The notes: generated by a model from the sequence alone, not told the origin. A DNA stretch of 64,000 nucleotides from Candidatus Zemynaea palustris (GCA_003134695.1 PLCB01000056.1:32228-96227); one strand, 5' to 3'; shown: positions 45,757 through 56,078, counted from the first letter of the stretch. Translations and numbers: made by a program.

Positions 45757-46950
45757 ATGAACCGCGCTTTTAATCGCGACCTCATCGCCGAGCTGGACGC
45801 GCTTCGGTCGGCCGGCACCTATAAGCGCCTCCGGCACCTGACGACGCCGATGGACGCGCACGTCCGGATGGAAGAGGCGGGCGACGTCATCGTCCTCTCC
45901 AGCAACAACTATCTCGGCTTGGCCGACCATCCGGACGTGATCGCCGCGGGCGTCGAGGGCTTGGAGCGCTACGGTGCCGGAACGGCTTCGGTGCGGTTCA
46001 TCTGCGGAACGCTCGATATTCACCGCCGGCTCGAAGCGAAGATCGCGGCGTTTTTTGGCTTCGAGGCGGCGCTCACATACGTCTCGTGCTGGACGGCGAA
46101 TGAAGGACTGCTTCCGACCGTCGGGGTCGCCGGGACGACGCTCGTCTCCGACGAGTTCAACCACGCTTCGATCATCGACGGCTGCCGGCTGGCGGCAGCG
46201 AAGAAGATGCGTTTCAAGCACGCCGACATGGCGGACCTCGAGCGGTGTTTAAAAGGGGCGGAAGGGCGCGCGTTCGTCGTAACCGACGGCGTTTTCTCGA
46301 TGGAAGGCGACGCCGCCAACCTCCCAGAGATCGTTGCGCTCGCTCAGAAATATGACGCGGTAACGATCGTCGACGACAGTCACGGCGCGGGCGTGATGGG
46401 CGCGACCGGCCGTGGCACGATCGAGCATTTTGAGCTGGGAGGAAAGGTCGACATCCTAACCGGGACGCTCGGCAAAGCGCTCGGCGGCGCCGCCGGCGGG
46501 TTCGTTGCGGGAAGCGGCGCGCTGATCGACATGCTCATTCAGCGCTCGCGGACGCAGCTGTTTTCCAACGCGTTGCCCGCGACGGTCGCTTCGAGCGCGT
46601 TAAGCGCGATCGAGGTCTTGGAGACGCATCCCGAGCTGCTCGCCAAGCAGCGCGAGAACGTCGCCTACTTCCGCGCCGGACTCGAGCGGCTCGGCTTCCG
46701 GCCGCTGCCGGGACCGAGCGCGATCATCCCGATCATCGTGGGCGAGACCGCCTTCGCGATCGCGATGAGCGACCGCCTGTTGCGGGAAGGCGTCTTCGTG
46801 ACGGGCTTCGGCTACCCAGTGGTTCCCGAGGGGAGCGCGCGCATCCGGGTTCAGATGAGCTCGGCGCTCGAACGAGAGGATCTCGATCGGGCGCTCGCCG
46901 CCTTCGAGAAGGTCGGGCGTGAGGTCGGCTTGCTTGCCGCCGCTTCCTAG
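45757..46950 (+). CDS. Kbl/BioF-family PLP acyltransferase (glycine C-acetyltransferase-like)
   Basis: Alpha-oxoamine synthase, 397 residues. SSNNYLGLADHPDVIAAG, GAGTASVRFICGTLDIHRRLE, FNHASIIDGCRLA, VDDSHGAGVMGATGRG, and the PLP-lysine region TGTLGKALGGAAGGF. RFICGT...H is the form seen in 2-amino-3-ketobutyrate CoA ligase (Kbl) more than in BioF (where it reads RLVxGx), so glycine/threonine metabolism is slightly favoured. No bio genes or tdh are adjacent. Single gene. Confidence 0.85.
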   Translation: MNRAFNRDLIAELDALRSAGTYKRLRHLTTPMDAHVRMEEAGDVIVLSSNNYLGLADHPDVIAAGVEGLERYGAGTASVRFICGTLDIHRRLEAKIAAFFGFEAALTYVSCWTANEGLLPTVGVAGTTLVSDEFNHASIIDGCRLAAAKKMRFKHADMADLERCLKGAEGRAFVVTDGVFSMEGDAANLPEIVALAQKYDAVTIVDDSHGAGVMGATGRGTIEHFELGGKVDILTGTLGKALGGAAGGFVAGSGALIDMLIQRSRTQLFSNALPATVASSALSAIEVLETHPELLAKQRENVAYFRAGLERLGFRPLPGPSAIIPIIVGETAFAIAMSDRLLREGVFVTGFGYPVVPEGSARIRVQMSSALEREDLDRALAAFEKVGREVGLLAAAS

Positions 46951-47065
46951 CAGGCATCGGCGTGGCGTGACGGCGAACGGGGCGCCCTCGCGTTACGTTA
47001 CTGAACACGCCGGGGCCGCCGCGTCTCGCCCATCCCGCAATCATCATGTAGGAGCATTCTCGCCG

Positions 47066-47551
47066 ATGACCGTCTCGCGACCCTCATTCTCTCTCGTCCT
47101 CGCACTCGCAGCGAGTACCGCGATTGCCGCGGCCGCCGACGTCGCTTTCGTCGGTCCGTCCGGCTGGAGTCACATCGGGCAACAATCACCCGACCAGACC
47201 CGCAAGCTCGACCAATGGAAACTTGGCGGCGGCGGCAACGACCCCGCGCAAACGGTGACGTTCATCAGCGATACCACTTCGTCGTACGCCGATGCGCTGA
47301 CGCTGATCAGGAAGAACTTCGCCGACAATCACATCAAGGCGAGCGCCGACACGGACACGACCTGCCACGGAAAGCAGGGCCATATCATCGAGTTTAGCAG
47401 CGGCCCCGAGGGCAAAGAGATCGTCATCAAGCGCATCTTGATTCCGCAAGATCCGAGCGGCCTGATCACGATCACCTACGCGCGCGCGAAGGACGACCCG
47501 TACGATGACGACGTGAAGAAGTCGATCGAAACGTTCTGTAAAGCTAGTTAG
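47066..47551 (+). CDS. Small secreted protein of unknown function
   Basis: Has 161 residues from the ATG at 47066 (GGAG 11 bases upstream); a longer frame from 46919 has no signal peptide and is not preferred. The signal sequence is about 5-25 (SLVLALAASTAIAAAA). The mature part starts DVAFVGPSGWSHI and has two cysteines (DTTCHGKQ and ETFCKAS at the very end) that could form one disulfide. Mixed strand/helix pattern. I do not recognise the family. Confidence 0.65.
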   Translation: MTVSRPSFSLVLALAASTAIAAAADVAFVGPSGWSHIGQQSPDQTRKLDQWKLGGGGNDPAQTVTFISDTTSSYADALTLIRKNFADNHIKASADTDTTCHGKQGHIIEFSSGPEGKEIVIKRILIPQDPSGLITITYARAKDDPYDDDVKKSIETFCKAS

Positions 47552-47609
47552 CCTGGCGCCCGGGCCGGGCGTGATAGGTCTCTTTCCCTCTAGCCGAGCG
47601 GCTCTGGCT

Positions 47610-47630
47610 GTAACGCGCGTTACTTTTTTT
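47610..47630 (+). terminator. Rho-independent-type terminator
   Basis: The palindrome GTAACGCGCGTTAC (47610-47623) is followed at once by seven T residues. It lies 59 bases after the small secreted-protein gene and just before the GGDEF-EAL gene. A GC-rich inverted repeat around 47557-47571 precedes it. It is the clearest intrinsic terminator in the window. Confidence 0.6.
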
Positions 47631-47661
47631 CAGCCGGTTTAGCCCTTACCATGAAGTCCAC

Positions 47662-50046
47662 GTGTTTCATGTCACGGACGGACCGATGGTTTCTGGCCGG
47701 TCGCTCGTTCTTTCCCCGGGGGCTTCGGCCACTGAGGGAGGGCATCCGAGCGCGCTGTCCTATCGAGGGGTCCGCGAGTTCGTCAACTGCCTCGCGAGCG
47801 AGCAGCCCGGAGAAACCTCCAGCGGCGAGAGCGCCGACCTAGCGAGGCAGGCGGCGTCGCGCGGCGACGTCCGAATTGCGTTGTGGCTCGCCGGCGGCTT
47901 GGCCGCGATCGCCGCGGCTGCCTTGGCATTCGGGCGCGGTGCTACGCCCGCCATCCCGGGCTTTCTTCCGATTCTGACCACGATAACCGTCGTGATGGAG
48001 TTCATCACGGCGTACGTATTCTTAGGCTATTTCTCGACGACGCGCGTCAGATCGGCACTCTTCCTGGGAGCGTCGTACCTCTTCGTCGGGCTCATCTCGA
48101 TCACGACGCTCTTGACGTTTCCCGGTGCGCTTACCGAAGGCGGGATGTTCGGCGCGGACGGACAGACGGTGGCCTATTTATGGCTGTGCTCGCACGCGGG
48201 CTTCCCGGCGCTCGTTTGGGTCTCGACGCTCTTTTCGTCGCGGCGCTCGGTGCCTGAATTCGGGCGGCGCCAGACGGTGTTTGCCGCGTTGGCGGTGATC
48301 GCCGGATGCACGCTCAGCGGCATGCTATTGCCGCTCGTCTTGATTCACCTGGGTCACGCTCTTCCGATCCTTTCAAGCGGCGGATGGTTTTCCGGGGCCG
48401 TGCGTTGGTCCGCCCTGCCCGCGATCTGCGCCGTCGATGCGCTCGTGATCGCGCGCTTGGTGTTCGGCGAGAAACGGCCGAACGTCACCAACCTCTGGCT
48501 CGGAGTCGCGCTGTTTGCGTTGCTCCTGGACTCCGTCATTTCGCTGTCCGGCGTGGGCGAGTCTCTCGCGTGGTACGCCGGCAAGCTCTTCGGCGCCATT
48601 TCGGCCAGCATCGTCTTGGTCGGCTACATTCGCGAAATTCTCAAATTCAACGCGACCCTTACCCATGTCAACGACGAATTGCGAAACGTCAACGAAGAAC
48701 AGCGCCGCCGGACGCACGAGCGGTTGGTATTTCTGGCGTATCACGACGAGTTGACGGGGCTTCATAATCGCTGCCGCTGGCAGGAACTGCTCGAGATTTG
48801 CGTCGAGCGTGCAAACGGGGCGGCGGACCGATCGGGGCGCTTCGGCGTGTTGTTCATCGACCTCGATAATTTCAAGGATGTCAACGACGCGCTCGGCCAC
48901 GCGCGCGGCGACGAGGTCCTCGTCGAGGCGGGCCGCCGGCTTCGAGGGGTACTTCGTTCGGAGGACCTGATCGGGCGCCTCGGCGGGGACGAGTTTGCCG
49001 TGCTATTGCCCGAGTTGCGGCGCGCCGGCGAAGCGGACGAGATCGCCGATCGTCTGCTCAAGGCGATGCGTCGTCCTTTTGTTTTAAACGACCGGAGTTT
49101 CACGCTGGGCGCCAGCTTCGGCATCGCGCAGTATCCCGAACACGGGACGACGGCTGAGGCCTTGCTCCATCATTCGGACGTCGCGCTCTACTGTGCGAAG
49201 CGCGACGGCGGAAATTGCCGTCGTCACTACACCGACGCGATGGGACACGAGCGCGACGAGCGGCGCGACTTGCGCTTGGCTCTGGCTCGGGCCATCGAAG
49301 GTCGCGAATTTACCATGCACTATCAACCGATGCTCGACTTACGTTCGGGCCGCATCGAGGGTGCGGAGGCGCTCATTCGCTGGCAGGATCCGATCAAGGG
49401 CATGATCGCCCCCAGAACGTTCGTACGCGTCGCGGAGGAAAGCGGACTGATGAAAACGATCGGCCGCTGGACGCTCGAAGCGACCATTTCGCAATTGCGG
49501 CAGTGGAACTCCGAACGGCGCCGCGTCCGGATCTCGGCCAACGTCTCCGTGAGCCAGTTGCAGGATCCGTATTTCTTCGAGCACCTGCGCGAGACGCTGC
49601 GCTACCACGCTGTTTCGCCCACGCAGATCCGGCTCGAAGTGACCGAGTCCGCGGCGATGGCGGACTTGTCGGCGGCGACCGAGTTGCTTTCGCGCTGCCG
49701 AGCGCTCGGTATCGAGATCATGCTCGACGATTTCGGAACGCACTACTCGTCGCTGACGTACTTGAAGCAGCTTCCGATCGACACCATCAAAATCGATCAG
49801 TCGTTCGTTCGCGACCTCCCGTCCAACGAGCAAGACGCGGCGATCGTGCGCGGCGTGATTTCACTGGGTCACGACTTGAGCCGCAACATCATCGCCGAAG
49901 GCGTCGAGAATGAGGCGCAATTGAATTGGCTGCGGCACGCGGCCTGCGACGGCGCTCAAGGTTATCTGATCGAGCGTCCGATGCCGCCGACGCAATACGG
50001 CCTGTGGAGCGACTCTCGCGAACTGGCCTGGGCAAAAACAGGCTAG
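47662..50046 (+). CDS. MASE4-like membrane GGDEF-EAL protein (first)
   Basis: Bifunctional cyclic-di-GMP synthase/phosphodiesterase by sequence, 794 residues from a GTG (ATG at 47686 is an alternative). About 70 soluble residues, then a multi-helix membrane sensor (about 75-315) with MASE4-like sequence (YLFVGLISITTLLTFPGAL). GGDEF intact, with the RSED inhibitory site five residues before it. The EAL domain has AEALIRW, SANVSVSQLQ, LEVTES, LDDFGTHYSS, IKIDQSFV and AEGVEN, so the phosphodiesterase residues are complete. Its direction of activity cannot be told. It has a close paralogue at 56.3 kb. Confidence 0.92.
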   Translation: MFHVTDGPMVSGRSLVLSPGASATEGGHPSALSYRGVREFVNCLASEQPGETSSGESADLARQAASRGDVRIALWLAGGLAAIAAAALAFGRGATPAIPGFLPILTTITVVMEFITAYVFLGYFSTTRVRSALFLGASYLFVGLISITTLLTFPGALTEGGMFGADGQTVAYLWLCSHAGFPALVWVSTLFSSRRSVPEFGRRQTVFAALAVIAGCTLSGMLLPLVLIHLGHALPILSSGGWFSGAVRWSALPAICAVDALVIARLVFGEKRPNVTNLWLGVALFALLLDSVISLSGVGESLAWYAGKLFGAISASIVLVGYIREILKFNATLTHVNDELRNVNEEQRRRTHERLVFLAYHDELTGLHNRCRWQELLEICVERANGAADRSGRFGVLFIDLDNFKDVNDALGHARGDEVLVEAGRRLRGVLRSEDLIGRLGGDEFAVLLPELRRAGEADEIADRLLKAMRRPFVLNDRSFTLGASFGIAQYPEHGTTAEALLHHSDVALYCAKRDGGNCRRHYTDAMGHERDERRDLRLALARAIEGREFTMHYQPMLDLRSGRIEGAEALIRWQDPIKGMIAPRTFVRVAEESGLMKTIGRWTLEATISQLRQWNSERRRVRISANVSVSQLQDPYFFEHLRETLRYHAVSPTQIRLEVTESAAMADLSAATELLSRCRALGIEIMLDDFGTHYSSLTYLKQLPIDTIKIDQSFVRDLPSNEQDAAIVRGVISLGHDLSRNIIAEGVENEAQLNWLRHAACDGAQGYLIERPMPPTQYGLWSDSRELAWAKTG

Positions 50047-50133
50047 CCGGAGAGCGTTCGCGCCGCCTCGACCCGTCGACTTTTGTCGGACGAGAGGAGA
50101 GGGCCGGGCGTCATTGGTAGCCTTGTCTTCGCC

Positions 50134-51513
50134 ATGTCTCAAAACGCTCAAGCAGACAAGAAATTTCGCCTCGCCGACGATGGCGGCCAGCTGATCGGCG
50201 AACTGCCGGTCTTTAAAGGGACGCTCGGTTTCGAAGTCGTCGACGTCCGCCAGCTCCTCGACAAATCCGGATATTGTACGTTCGATCCAAGCTTCGGCAG
50301 CACCGCGAGCTGCCGCTCGACGATTACCTTTATCGACGGCGACAAGGGCATTTTGCTCCACCGCGGTTACCCGATCGATCAACTCGCCGAGAAGGCGACC
50401 TACCTGGAGGTCGCCTTTCTGCTGCTGTTCGGCGAACTGCCCAGTGCGAGCGAGCTGGCGCAGTTCACCAAGGACATTACCTATCACACGATGGTGCATG
50501 AGCAGCTGACGCGCTTCTACGCCGGTTTTCCGCGGGAAGCGCATCCGATGGCGATCCTGTCCGCCGTGGTCAGTGCGCTCTCGGCCTTCTACCCGGACAG
50601 CACCGACATCTTCGATCCGCAGCAGCGCTTGATTTCAATTCACCGGCTTATCGCGAAGATGCCCACGATCGCCGCCATGGCGTACAAGAATTCGGTCGGA
50701 CAACCGTTCATCTATCCGCAGAACCACCTCGACTACTCGGCAAATTTCTTGAACATGATGTTCGCCGTGCCGCCGGAGCCATACAAGGTCAACCCGGTGT
50801 TCGCGCGCGCCATCAACGCCCTCTTGATCGTTCAGGCGGACCACGAACAGAATGCCTCGACCTCGACGGTGCGCATGGTCGGCTCGACGCGGGCCAACCC
50901 CTTCGCGAGCGTCTCGGCCGGAATCGCCGCGCTCTGGGGACCGCTGCACGGTGGCGCCAACGAGGCCGTCTTGGACATGCTCGAGCAGATCGGCGATAAG
51001 AAGAACATCCCCGATTTCATCAAGCGCGCTAAGGACAAGAACGATTCGTTCCGTCTCATGGGCTTCGGGCATCGCGTCTATAAGAGTTACGATCCGCGAG
51101 CTCGCGTGATGCAGAAGATCTGCGAGGAAGTGCTCCACGAGGTCGGCGCCGACAACGATCCGCTCTTGAAGTTGGCCCGCGAATTGGAGCGGGTCGCCCT
51201 CGCCGACGAGTACTTTGTGGACCGCAAGCTGTATCCGAACGTCGATTTTTATTCAGGGATCGTCCAGCGGGCGATCGGAATACCGGTCAAGATGTTCACC
51301 GCGCTTTTCGCGATCGCGCGAACGGCCGGCTGGCTCGCGCAATGGAAAGAGATGATCGAGGATCCCGATCAACGGATCGCGCGCCCGCGGCAGCTGTATT
51401 GCGGAGAAGACACGCGCGAATACGTCCCGCTCGACAAGCGGAGATCCATGACCGATACGAGCGCCACCGTCCACAAGCCGATGCCGAGCGAGCCCGCCAT
51501 CGTCGGCGGTTGA
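50134..51513 (+). CDS. gltA: Citrate synthase
   Basis: Condenses acetyl-CoA and oxaloacetate. It has 459 residues from ATG 50134 ([15 protein letters not shown]); an upstream TTG would add 17 unlike residues. Type II features: [20 protein letters not shown] (cut here, the N-terminal strand region), [17 protein letters not shown], the active-site histidine in [29 protein letters not shown], and the catalytic Asp in [13 protein letters not shown] 30-residue tail follows the usual C-terminus. Convergent with the Liv genes, four bases apart. Confidence 0.95.
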   Translation: MSQNAQADKKFRLADDGGQLIGELPVFKGTLGFEVVDVRQLLDKSGYCTFDPSFGSTASCRSTITFIDGDKGILLHRGYPIDQLAEKATYLEVAFLLLFGELPSASELAQFTKDITYHTMVHEQLTRFYAGFPREAHPMAILSAVVSALSAFYPDSTDIFDPQQRLISIHRLIAKMPTIAAMAYKNSVGQPFIYPQNHLDYSANFLNMMFAVPPEPYKVNPVFARAINALLIVQADHEQNASTSTVRMVGSTRANPFASVSAGIAALWGPLHGGANEAVLDMLEQIGDKKNIPDFIKRAKDKNDSFRLMGFGHRVYKSYDPRARVMQKICEEVLHEVGADNDPLLKLARELERVALADEYFVDRKLYPNVDFYSGIVQRAIGIPVKMFTALFAIARTAGWLAQWKEMIEDPDQRIARPRQLYCGEDTREYVPLDKRRSMTDTSATVHKPMPSEPAIVGG

Positions 51514-51517
51514 AGAC

Positions 51518-52240
51518 TCAATATCCGAGGTAGGACTTTCGAATTTGCTCGTTGCCGGCAAGATCGTGGCTTGGGCCGCTGAGAGCGATTCGGCCGGTTT
51601 CCAGCACGTACGCCTGGTCCGCGAGAGCGAGCGCGGCGGCGGCGTTTTGTTCGGCGATCAGAATCGTGACGCCGTCGTCCCGGTTGATCGTCCGCAAGAT
51701 CTCGAAGATGCGACTGACGATGATTGGCGCGAGGCCGAGCGACGGCTCGTCCAGCAAGATGAGCCGTGGTTCCATCATCAACGCGCGCGCGATCGCGAGC
51801 ATCTGCTGCTCGCCACCACTCAATAGACCAGCCGGTTGCTCGCGGCGCTCGGCGAGCCAGGGGAAGTAAGCAACGAGTTTTTCGTAGCGCGCGCGAGTAC
51901 GTCTTGCATCGGTCAGGGTGTAGGCGCCCATCGCCAGGTTCTCCCACACGCTGAGCGTGCTGAGCGTCCCGCGGCCTTCGGGGACGTGGGCGATACCGAG
52001 CCGGGCGACATCCTCGGGAGCATGGCCGATCACTTCACGTTTGTCGAACAGGATGCTTCCGCTGCGGCGCGTCGCGCCCGTGAGCGCGCGCAACGTGGTC
52101 GTCTTCCCCGAACCGTTTGCGCCGAGGAGCGCCACGATCGAACCTTGCGCCACGTCGAGATTGATTCCGTGAAGCGCTTCGATCTCACCGTACCGCGCGT
52201 GGAGCGCGCGCGCTTCCAGCAGCGCCACGTTAGGCGGCAC
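51518..52240 (-). CDS. livF: LivF-type ABC transporter ATPase
   Basis: Has 240 residues. HARYGEIEALHGINLDVAQG is typical of LivF; Walker A GANGSGKTTTLRALTG, signature LLSGGEQQMLAIARAL, Walker B LILLDEPSLGLAP. Second ATPase of a branched-chain-amino-acid-type (HAAT) importer. Last gene of the minus-strand order livH-livM-binding protein-livG-livF; it overlaps livG by 11 bases. Confidence 0.93.
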   Translation of the reverse strand: MPPNVALLEARALHARYGEIEALHGINLDVAQGSIVALLGANGSGKTTTLRALTGATRRSGSILFDKREVIGHAPEDVARLGIAHVPEGRGTLSTLSVWENLAMGAYTLTDARRTRARYEKLVAYFPWLAERREQPAGLLSGGEQQMLAIARALMMEPRLILLDEPSLGLAPIIVSRIFEILRTINRDDGVTILIAEQNAAAALALADQAYVLETGRIALSGPSHDLAGNEQIRKSYLGY

Positions 52241-52970
52241 CGAGATAGGCTTCGATGACGGCGGGGTCGCGTTGCACCGCAGCCGGTGTGGCGTCGGCGA
52301 TCTTCCGCCCGGACGCGAGCACGATAACGTGATCGGAGACGCTCATCACCAGTTGCATGTGGTGTTCGACCATGATGATCGTGGCGCCGAAATCGCGAGC
52401 GATTCGCTTGACGACGCCGGCCAGCGACACGACTTCTTCCGCGCTTAGGCCCGATGCCGGCTCGTCTAAGAGCAGAAGTCGCGGACTCGCCGCCAGAGCA
52501 CGCGCGAGTTCAACCATCTTGCGCGTGCCGAACGGCAAGCCGCGTACCGGTCGATCCGCGATGCCGAGCAAACCGAGATAGTCCAATACGGCCAGCGCTT
52601 CGCGTCGTCCGGCATCGTCGCGTCGCCAGCCGGCGACGTCCGAGGCATAGCGCGAATGATAGCCGACGAGCACGTTGTCGAGTGTCGTCAAACGGTCGAA
52701 AAGCGCGACGTTCTGGAACGTTCGTGCGATCCGCTTCGCCGCCAATTCGTGCGGCGCGCGTTGCAAGAGATCGTCGCCGGAGAACAGGACGCGACCCGAC
52801 GAAGGCTGGTACAGTCGTGTGATGCAGTTGAAGCAGGTCGTCTTGCCGGCGCCGTTCGGTCCGATCAAACCCGAGATGTGTCCTTCGGCGACCTCGAAGG
52901 ACACATCGGTCAGTGCCGCGATCCCGCCGAAGTGAATCGAAAGGTCGCGTACCTCGAGCAGCGCCGGCAA
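52230..52970 (-). CDS. livG: LivG-type ABC transporter ATPase
   Basis: Has 246 residues. LSIHFGGIAALTDVSFEVAEG is represented by its core FGGIAALTDVSFEV; Walker A GPNGAGKTTCFNCITRLY, RTFQNVALFDRLT, signature GLPFGTRKMVELARAL and Walker B LLLLDEPASGLS. The signature reads FGTRK instead of LSGGQ, a variation seen in LivG proteins (often YGxQR). It follows the binding-protein gene after 20 bases. Confidence 0.92.
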   Translation of the reverse strand: MPALLEVRDLSIHFGGIAALTDVSFEVAEGHISGLIGPNGAGKTTCFNCITRLYQPSSGRVLFSGDDLLQRAPHELAAKRIARTFQNVALFDRLTTLDNVLVGYHSRYASDVAGWRRDDAGRREALAVLDYLGLLGIADRPVRGLPFGTRKMVELARALAASPRLLLLDEPASGLSAEEVVSLAGVVKRIARDFGATIIMVEHHMQLVMSVSDHVIVLASGRKIADATPAAVQRDPAVIEAYLGAA

Positions 52971-52990
52971 GACTATCCTACGTGCAGCGC

Positions 52991-54226
52991 CTAGCGGCCC
53001 CGCGCCCCGATGAGCGAACCGAACAGCGAGAAGCGCGTTCCATTATACGAAGCGAGCTGTTCCTGTCCAATCGGGAAACGGTTGTTCGGCGACGTCTGCA
53101 CGACGACGCCGGAGATGACGAACGGATTGTCGCGCTCGTTCAGATGGATGGCCGCGTCCATCACCCGCTGGCGGGTCAGGTTCTTTCCGGCCCGCTGCAA
53201 GCAATCGACCATTGTGTACGCGGCGCCCATTCCATACAGGAAGTAACCGTTGTTCTGATCCGCGCCAGGCATGTACTTGGCCGCGATCGCACGGTAGAGC
53301 TTCATCCCCGCGTCGTTATCCCACTTCGGCTCGGCCGGATCTTTAAGGTACTGGACCGATATGACCCCTTGGGTCGCCGCGACGCCGCCGGCGGACGTTG
53401 CCGCCTTCATCGTGGTCTGCGAGTTCGAGACGGTATTCAGGAAGATGCGCGGTTTCCATGATTGCTGTGCCGCCGCGACCAGGGCTTGGATGCTGAACTT
53501 CGGCGTCGCGAAGATGAAGAAGGTAGTGGCGCCGCTTGCCTTGAGGCTCGCGATCTGCGAACTTACCGATGGATCGGTGACTTCGTAGCTCGCAGTCTTC
53601 ACGATTGCGTCGGCCTTCTTTCCGAGGCCGTCTTTCAAGCCGGTCAGGTAGTCCTCACCGTAGTCGTCGTTCTGATACAGCACCGCGATCTTCGCGCTCG
53701 GGTCTTCCTTCATCAGGTACCGCGCGTAGATAATCGATTCCGACTGATAGTCGGGTTGCCAGCCGATCGTCCACGGGAACTTTGCGGCGTCGGCGCCCCA
53801 CGTGCTCGCGCCGGTCGCCACGAAGAGCTGGGGAACCTGATTCTGATTCAGGTATTGTCGAATCGCGGTGTTTGAGGGCGTTCCGAGCGTATTGAACATC
53901 GCGAAAACGTGATCTTGCTCGACCAATTGCTTGGCGAGTTGAACGGCCTGCGGCGGGCTGTAGGCATCGTCCAGGTCTTTATACGTGATCTTGCGTCCGT
54001 TGACGCCGCCGTTGTCGTTGATGTAAGCGAAGTAGGCCTGAGCGCCCTTTCCGATCGCCCCGTACGACGACGCAGGGCCGCTGTACGGATGCAGACCGCC
54101 GAGCACGATCTCGGTCGGTGTGATGCCGGGTTCGTCGGCGCTGACGGGCGTGCGCGTTCCCGTGCTGAGCGCCAGTGCGAAGGCTGCCGCGAGCGTGGCG
54201 GCGAGCAGTCGGCTAGGAGCGTGCAT
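52991..54226 (-). CDS. LivK-type periplasmic substrate-binding protein
   Basis: Has 411 residues. Signal peptide about 1-30 (LLAATLAAAFALALS). The mature type I periplasmic-binding fold starts GITPTEIVLGGLHPYSGPAS and contains FAYINDNGGVNGRKITY and YQNDDYGEDYLTGLKDGLG. It presumably delivers a branched-chain amino acid, amide or similar ligand to LivHM; the ligand pocket cannot be assigned. Its start overlaps livM by 14 bases. Confidence 0.9.
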   Translation of the reverse strand: MHAPSRLLAATLAAAFALALSTGTRTPVSADEPGITPTEIVLGGLHPYSGPASSYGAIGKGAQAYFAYINDNGGVNGRKITYKDLDDAYSPPQAVQLAKQLVEQDHVFAMFNTLGTPSNTAIRQYLNQNQVPQLFVATGASTWGADAAKFPWTIGWQPDYQSESIIYARYLMKEDPSAKIAVLYQNDDYGEDYLTGLKDGLGKKADAIVKTASYEVTDPSVSSQIASLKASGATTFFIFATPKFSIQALVAAAQQSWKPRIFLNTVSNSQTTMKAATSAGGVAATQGVISVQYLKDPAEPKWDNDAGMKLYRAIAAKYMPGADQNNGYFLYGMGAAYTMVDCLQRAGKNLTRQRVMDAAIHLNERDNPFVISGVVVQTSPNNRFPIGQEQLASYNGTRFSLFGSLIGARGR

Positions 54227-55193
54227 GTTGGTTTCCTCCTCGAAGTCGTAGCGAATTGAGAGCAGATTGAAGAGCGCGGCCGATGCCGCCGGGGAGAAAG
54301 ATCGTGAATAAGATCAAGGCGATCCCGTAGATGACCGAAGGCGCGGCCGGATTGATGTTCTGCGCCCACAGCGGTAGGAACTCTACGATGACGCCGCCGA
54401 TGAGCGCACCCCACAGCGTGTCGAGTCCGCCCAACACGGCGCCGGTCACGAGCGCAAGCGAGAGCGCGATCCCGTAGGCGTCGGGGCTCGCGTACGCGGT
54501 CGCGATCGCGACGATCGCACCGGCGACCCCGGCGTAAGCGGCGCTCCATCCAAAAGCGATCGTCTTATAGCGGTGCGGGTTGACGCCGAACGATACGGCG
54601 GCGATCTCATTGTCGCGCAGCGCGTGGAGTGCGCGTCCGAGACGGCTGTGCAGTGCCAGCGACGTCGCGAAGAAGAAGACACCGGCGAGCGTCCAGGTGA
54701 CGTAGTAGAGCCATTGTTCGGGCGTGATGAGCCCGTGGAGCGGCCCGGGGACGGCGAGCGGCGACAGCACCACCCCTTGCGATCCGCCGGTGAGCGCCTT
54801 GAAATGCTTGAGCGTCGACGGGGTTGCGACGGCGAGCGCAAAGGTAGCGAGCGCGAGGTAGATGCCTTCCAGGCGCAGCGCCACGAGTCCGAGTCCCAGG
54901 CCGACGACGCCACTCGCAAGCGCCGCAAGCGGGAGCGAAATCCAGTACGGCACGCCTAGCTTCTGGCCAAGCAACGCGACCGTGTAGCCTCCGATCGCGA
55001 AAAACGCGCCGTGCCCGAGCGAGATCTGACCGCTCGCTCCGGTCAAGACGATCAGGCCGAGGATGCCGATCGCGTACGCGCCGACGTAGGTCAATTCAAA
55101 TGCGCCGTACGAGGGGATAAAGTGCGGCAGCACGGCGATGAGCAGCGCGACGAGCGCGACGCTCCCATACCGTCTCACGCGTTCGTCGCGCAT
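54213..55193 (-). CDS. livM: LivM-type ABC transporter permease
   Basis: Has 326 residues, about eight to ten membrane helices. LIVLTGASGQISLGHGAFFAIGGY is represented by SGQISLGHGAFFAIGGYT, the LivM hallmark, then YLALATFALAVATPS, LTGGSQGV, and ALRDNEIAAVSFGVNPHRYK, the cytoplasmic ATPase-docking loop. Lies three bases from livH on the same strand. Confidence 0.93.
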   Translation of the reverse strand: MRDERVRRYGSVALVALLIAVLPHFIPSYGAFELTYVGAYAIGILGLIVLTGASGQISLGHGAFFAIGGYTVALLGQKLGVPYWISLPLAALASGVVGLGLGLVALRLEGIYLALATFALAVATPSTLKHFKALTGGSQGVVLSPLAVPGPLHGLITPEQWLYYVTWTLAGVFFFATSLALHSRLGRALHALRDNEIAAVSFGVNPHRYKTIAFGWSAAYAGVAGAIVAIATAYASPDAYGIALSLALVTGAVLGGLDTLWGALIGGVIVEFLPLWAQNINPAAPSVIYGIALILFTIFLPGGIGRALQSALNSLRLRGGNQHARS

Positions 55194-55196
55194 CGT

Positions 55197-56078
55197 TTAG
55201 ACGCGCAGCAATCTGCGCCGGCCGAACAAGCCGGCCGGACGGAAGAGCAAGATGACGACGATGATCGCGAACGCCATCGTGAGCTGGAGATCGGTGCCGA
55301 TGAACGGCACGTAGGCTCCGATCAGGTTGAGGCCGACGCCGAGCATGAGTCCGCCGACGACCGCGCCGAGCGGGCTCTCGATGCCGCCCAGCACTGCCGC
55401 CGCGAACGCGTAGACGAGGATGCCTTGCATCATATTGGGATCGAGCAGGACGACCGGTGCGATCATCAAGCCCGAAAGCGCGCCGACCGCCGCCGCCATC
55501 CCCCAACCGAGCGCAAGCATCCAGCCGACACGCACGCCGAGGGTGCGACTCGACTCGGGATAGAGCGCAGCCGCCCGCATCGCCAAGCCCACCTTGGTTT
55601 TCTTGAAGAAGACCGAAATCGCGCCGAGCGACGCCAGTGAAACGGCGATGATGCCGAGGTCTTGGCTGCTGAAGGCGACCGAACCGAAGTGCAACGGTGT
55701 CGTCGGAAACGGCGAGGGAAACGCTTTGATGACATAACCCCAGATCCAACCGGCGAGGCCGTTGAAGGCAATGAGCAGACCCAGGGTCAGGATGACGATC
55801 GTCAGCGGCGCGGCTCGTTCGACGGGACGCACGACGATCCGCTCGAGCGCCACCGCGCCGGCGAACGCGATCGCGATCGTCAGCGGGAAGGCGAGCCAGA
55901 GCGGCATGCCCTGCTGCGAGAACTGCCACGCGAGATACGTCGTGAACATCGCCATCTCGCCTTGCGCGAAATTGATGACGCCCATCGAGCGGTGGATCAG
56001 CACCAGCGCGAGCGCCATGCTCGCAAAAATCGAGCCCGTCGCTAGACCGCTGACGATCTGCTGAGCGAGGTCGTGCAC
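55197..56078 (-). CDS. livH: LivH-type ABC transporter permease
   Basis: Has 293 residues from a GTG; about eight membrane helices. IVSGLATGSIFASMALALVL and MGVINFAQGEMAMFTTYLAW are the LivH N-terminal signature; GLAMRAAALYPESSRTLGV is the docking loop, and GGLMLGVGLNLIGAYVPF comes near the end. First gene of the minus-strand liv operon; the 250-base gap beyond it should carry its promoter, though I see no convincing minus-strand match. Confidence 0.92.
   Translation of the reverse strand: MHDLAQQIVSGLATGSIFASMALALVLIHRSMGVINFAQGEMAMFTTYLAWQFSQQGMPLWLAFPLTIAIAFAGAVALERIVVRPVERAAPLTIVILTLGLLIAFNGLAGWIWGYVIKAFPSPFPTTPLHFGSVAFSSQDLGIIAVSLASLGAISVFFKKTKVGLAMRAAALYPESSRTLGVRVGWMLALGWGMAAAVGALSGLMIAPVVLLDPNMMQGILVYAFAAAVLGGIESPLGAVVGGLMLGVGLNLIGAYVPFIGTDLQLTMAFAIIVVILLFRPAGLFGRRRLLRV

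Noticed and set aside
45757..46950. BioF of a biotin operon
   Set aside because: No bioA/B/D nearby, and the RFICGT segment fits glycine C-acetyltransferase better; left as Kbl/BioF family.
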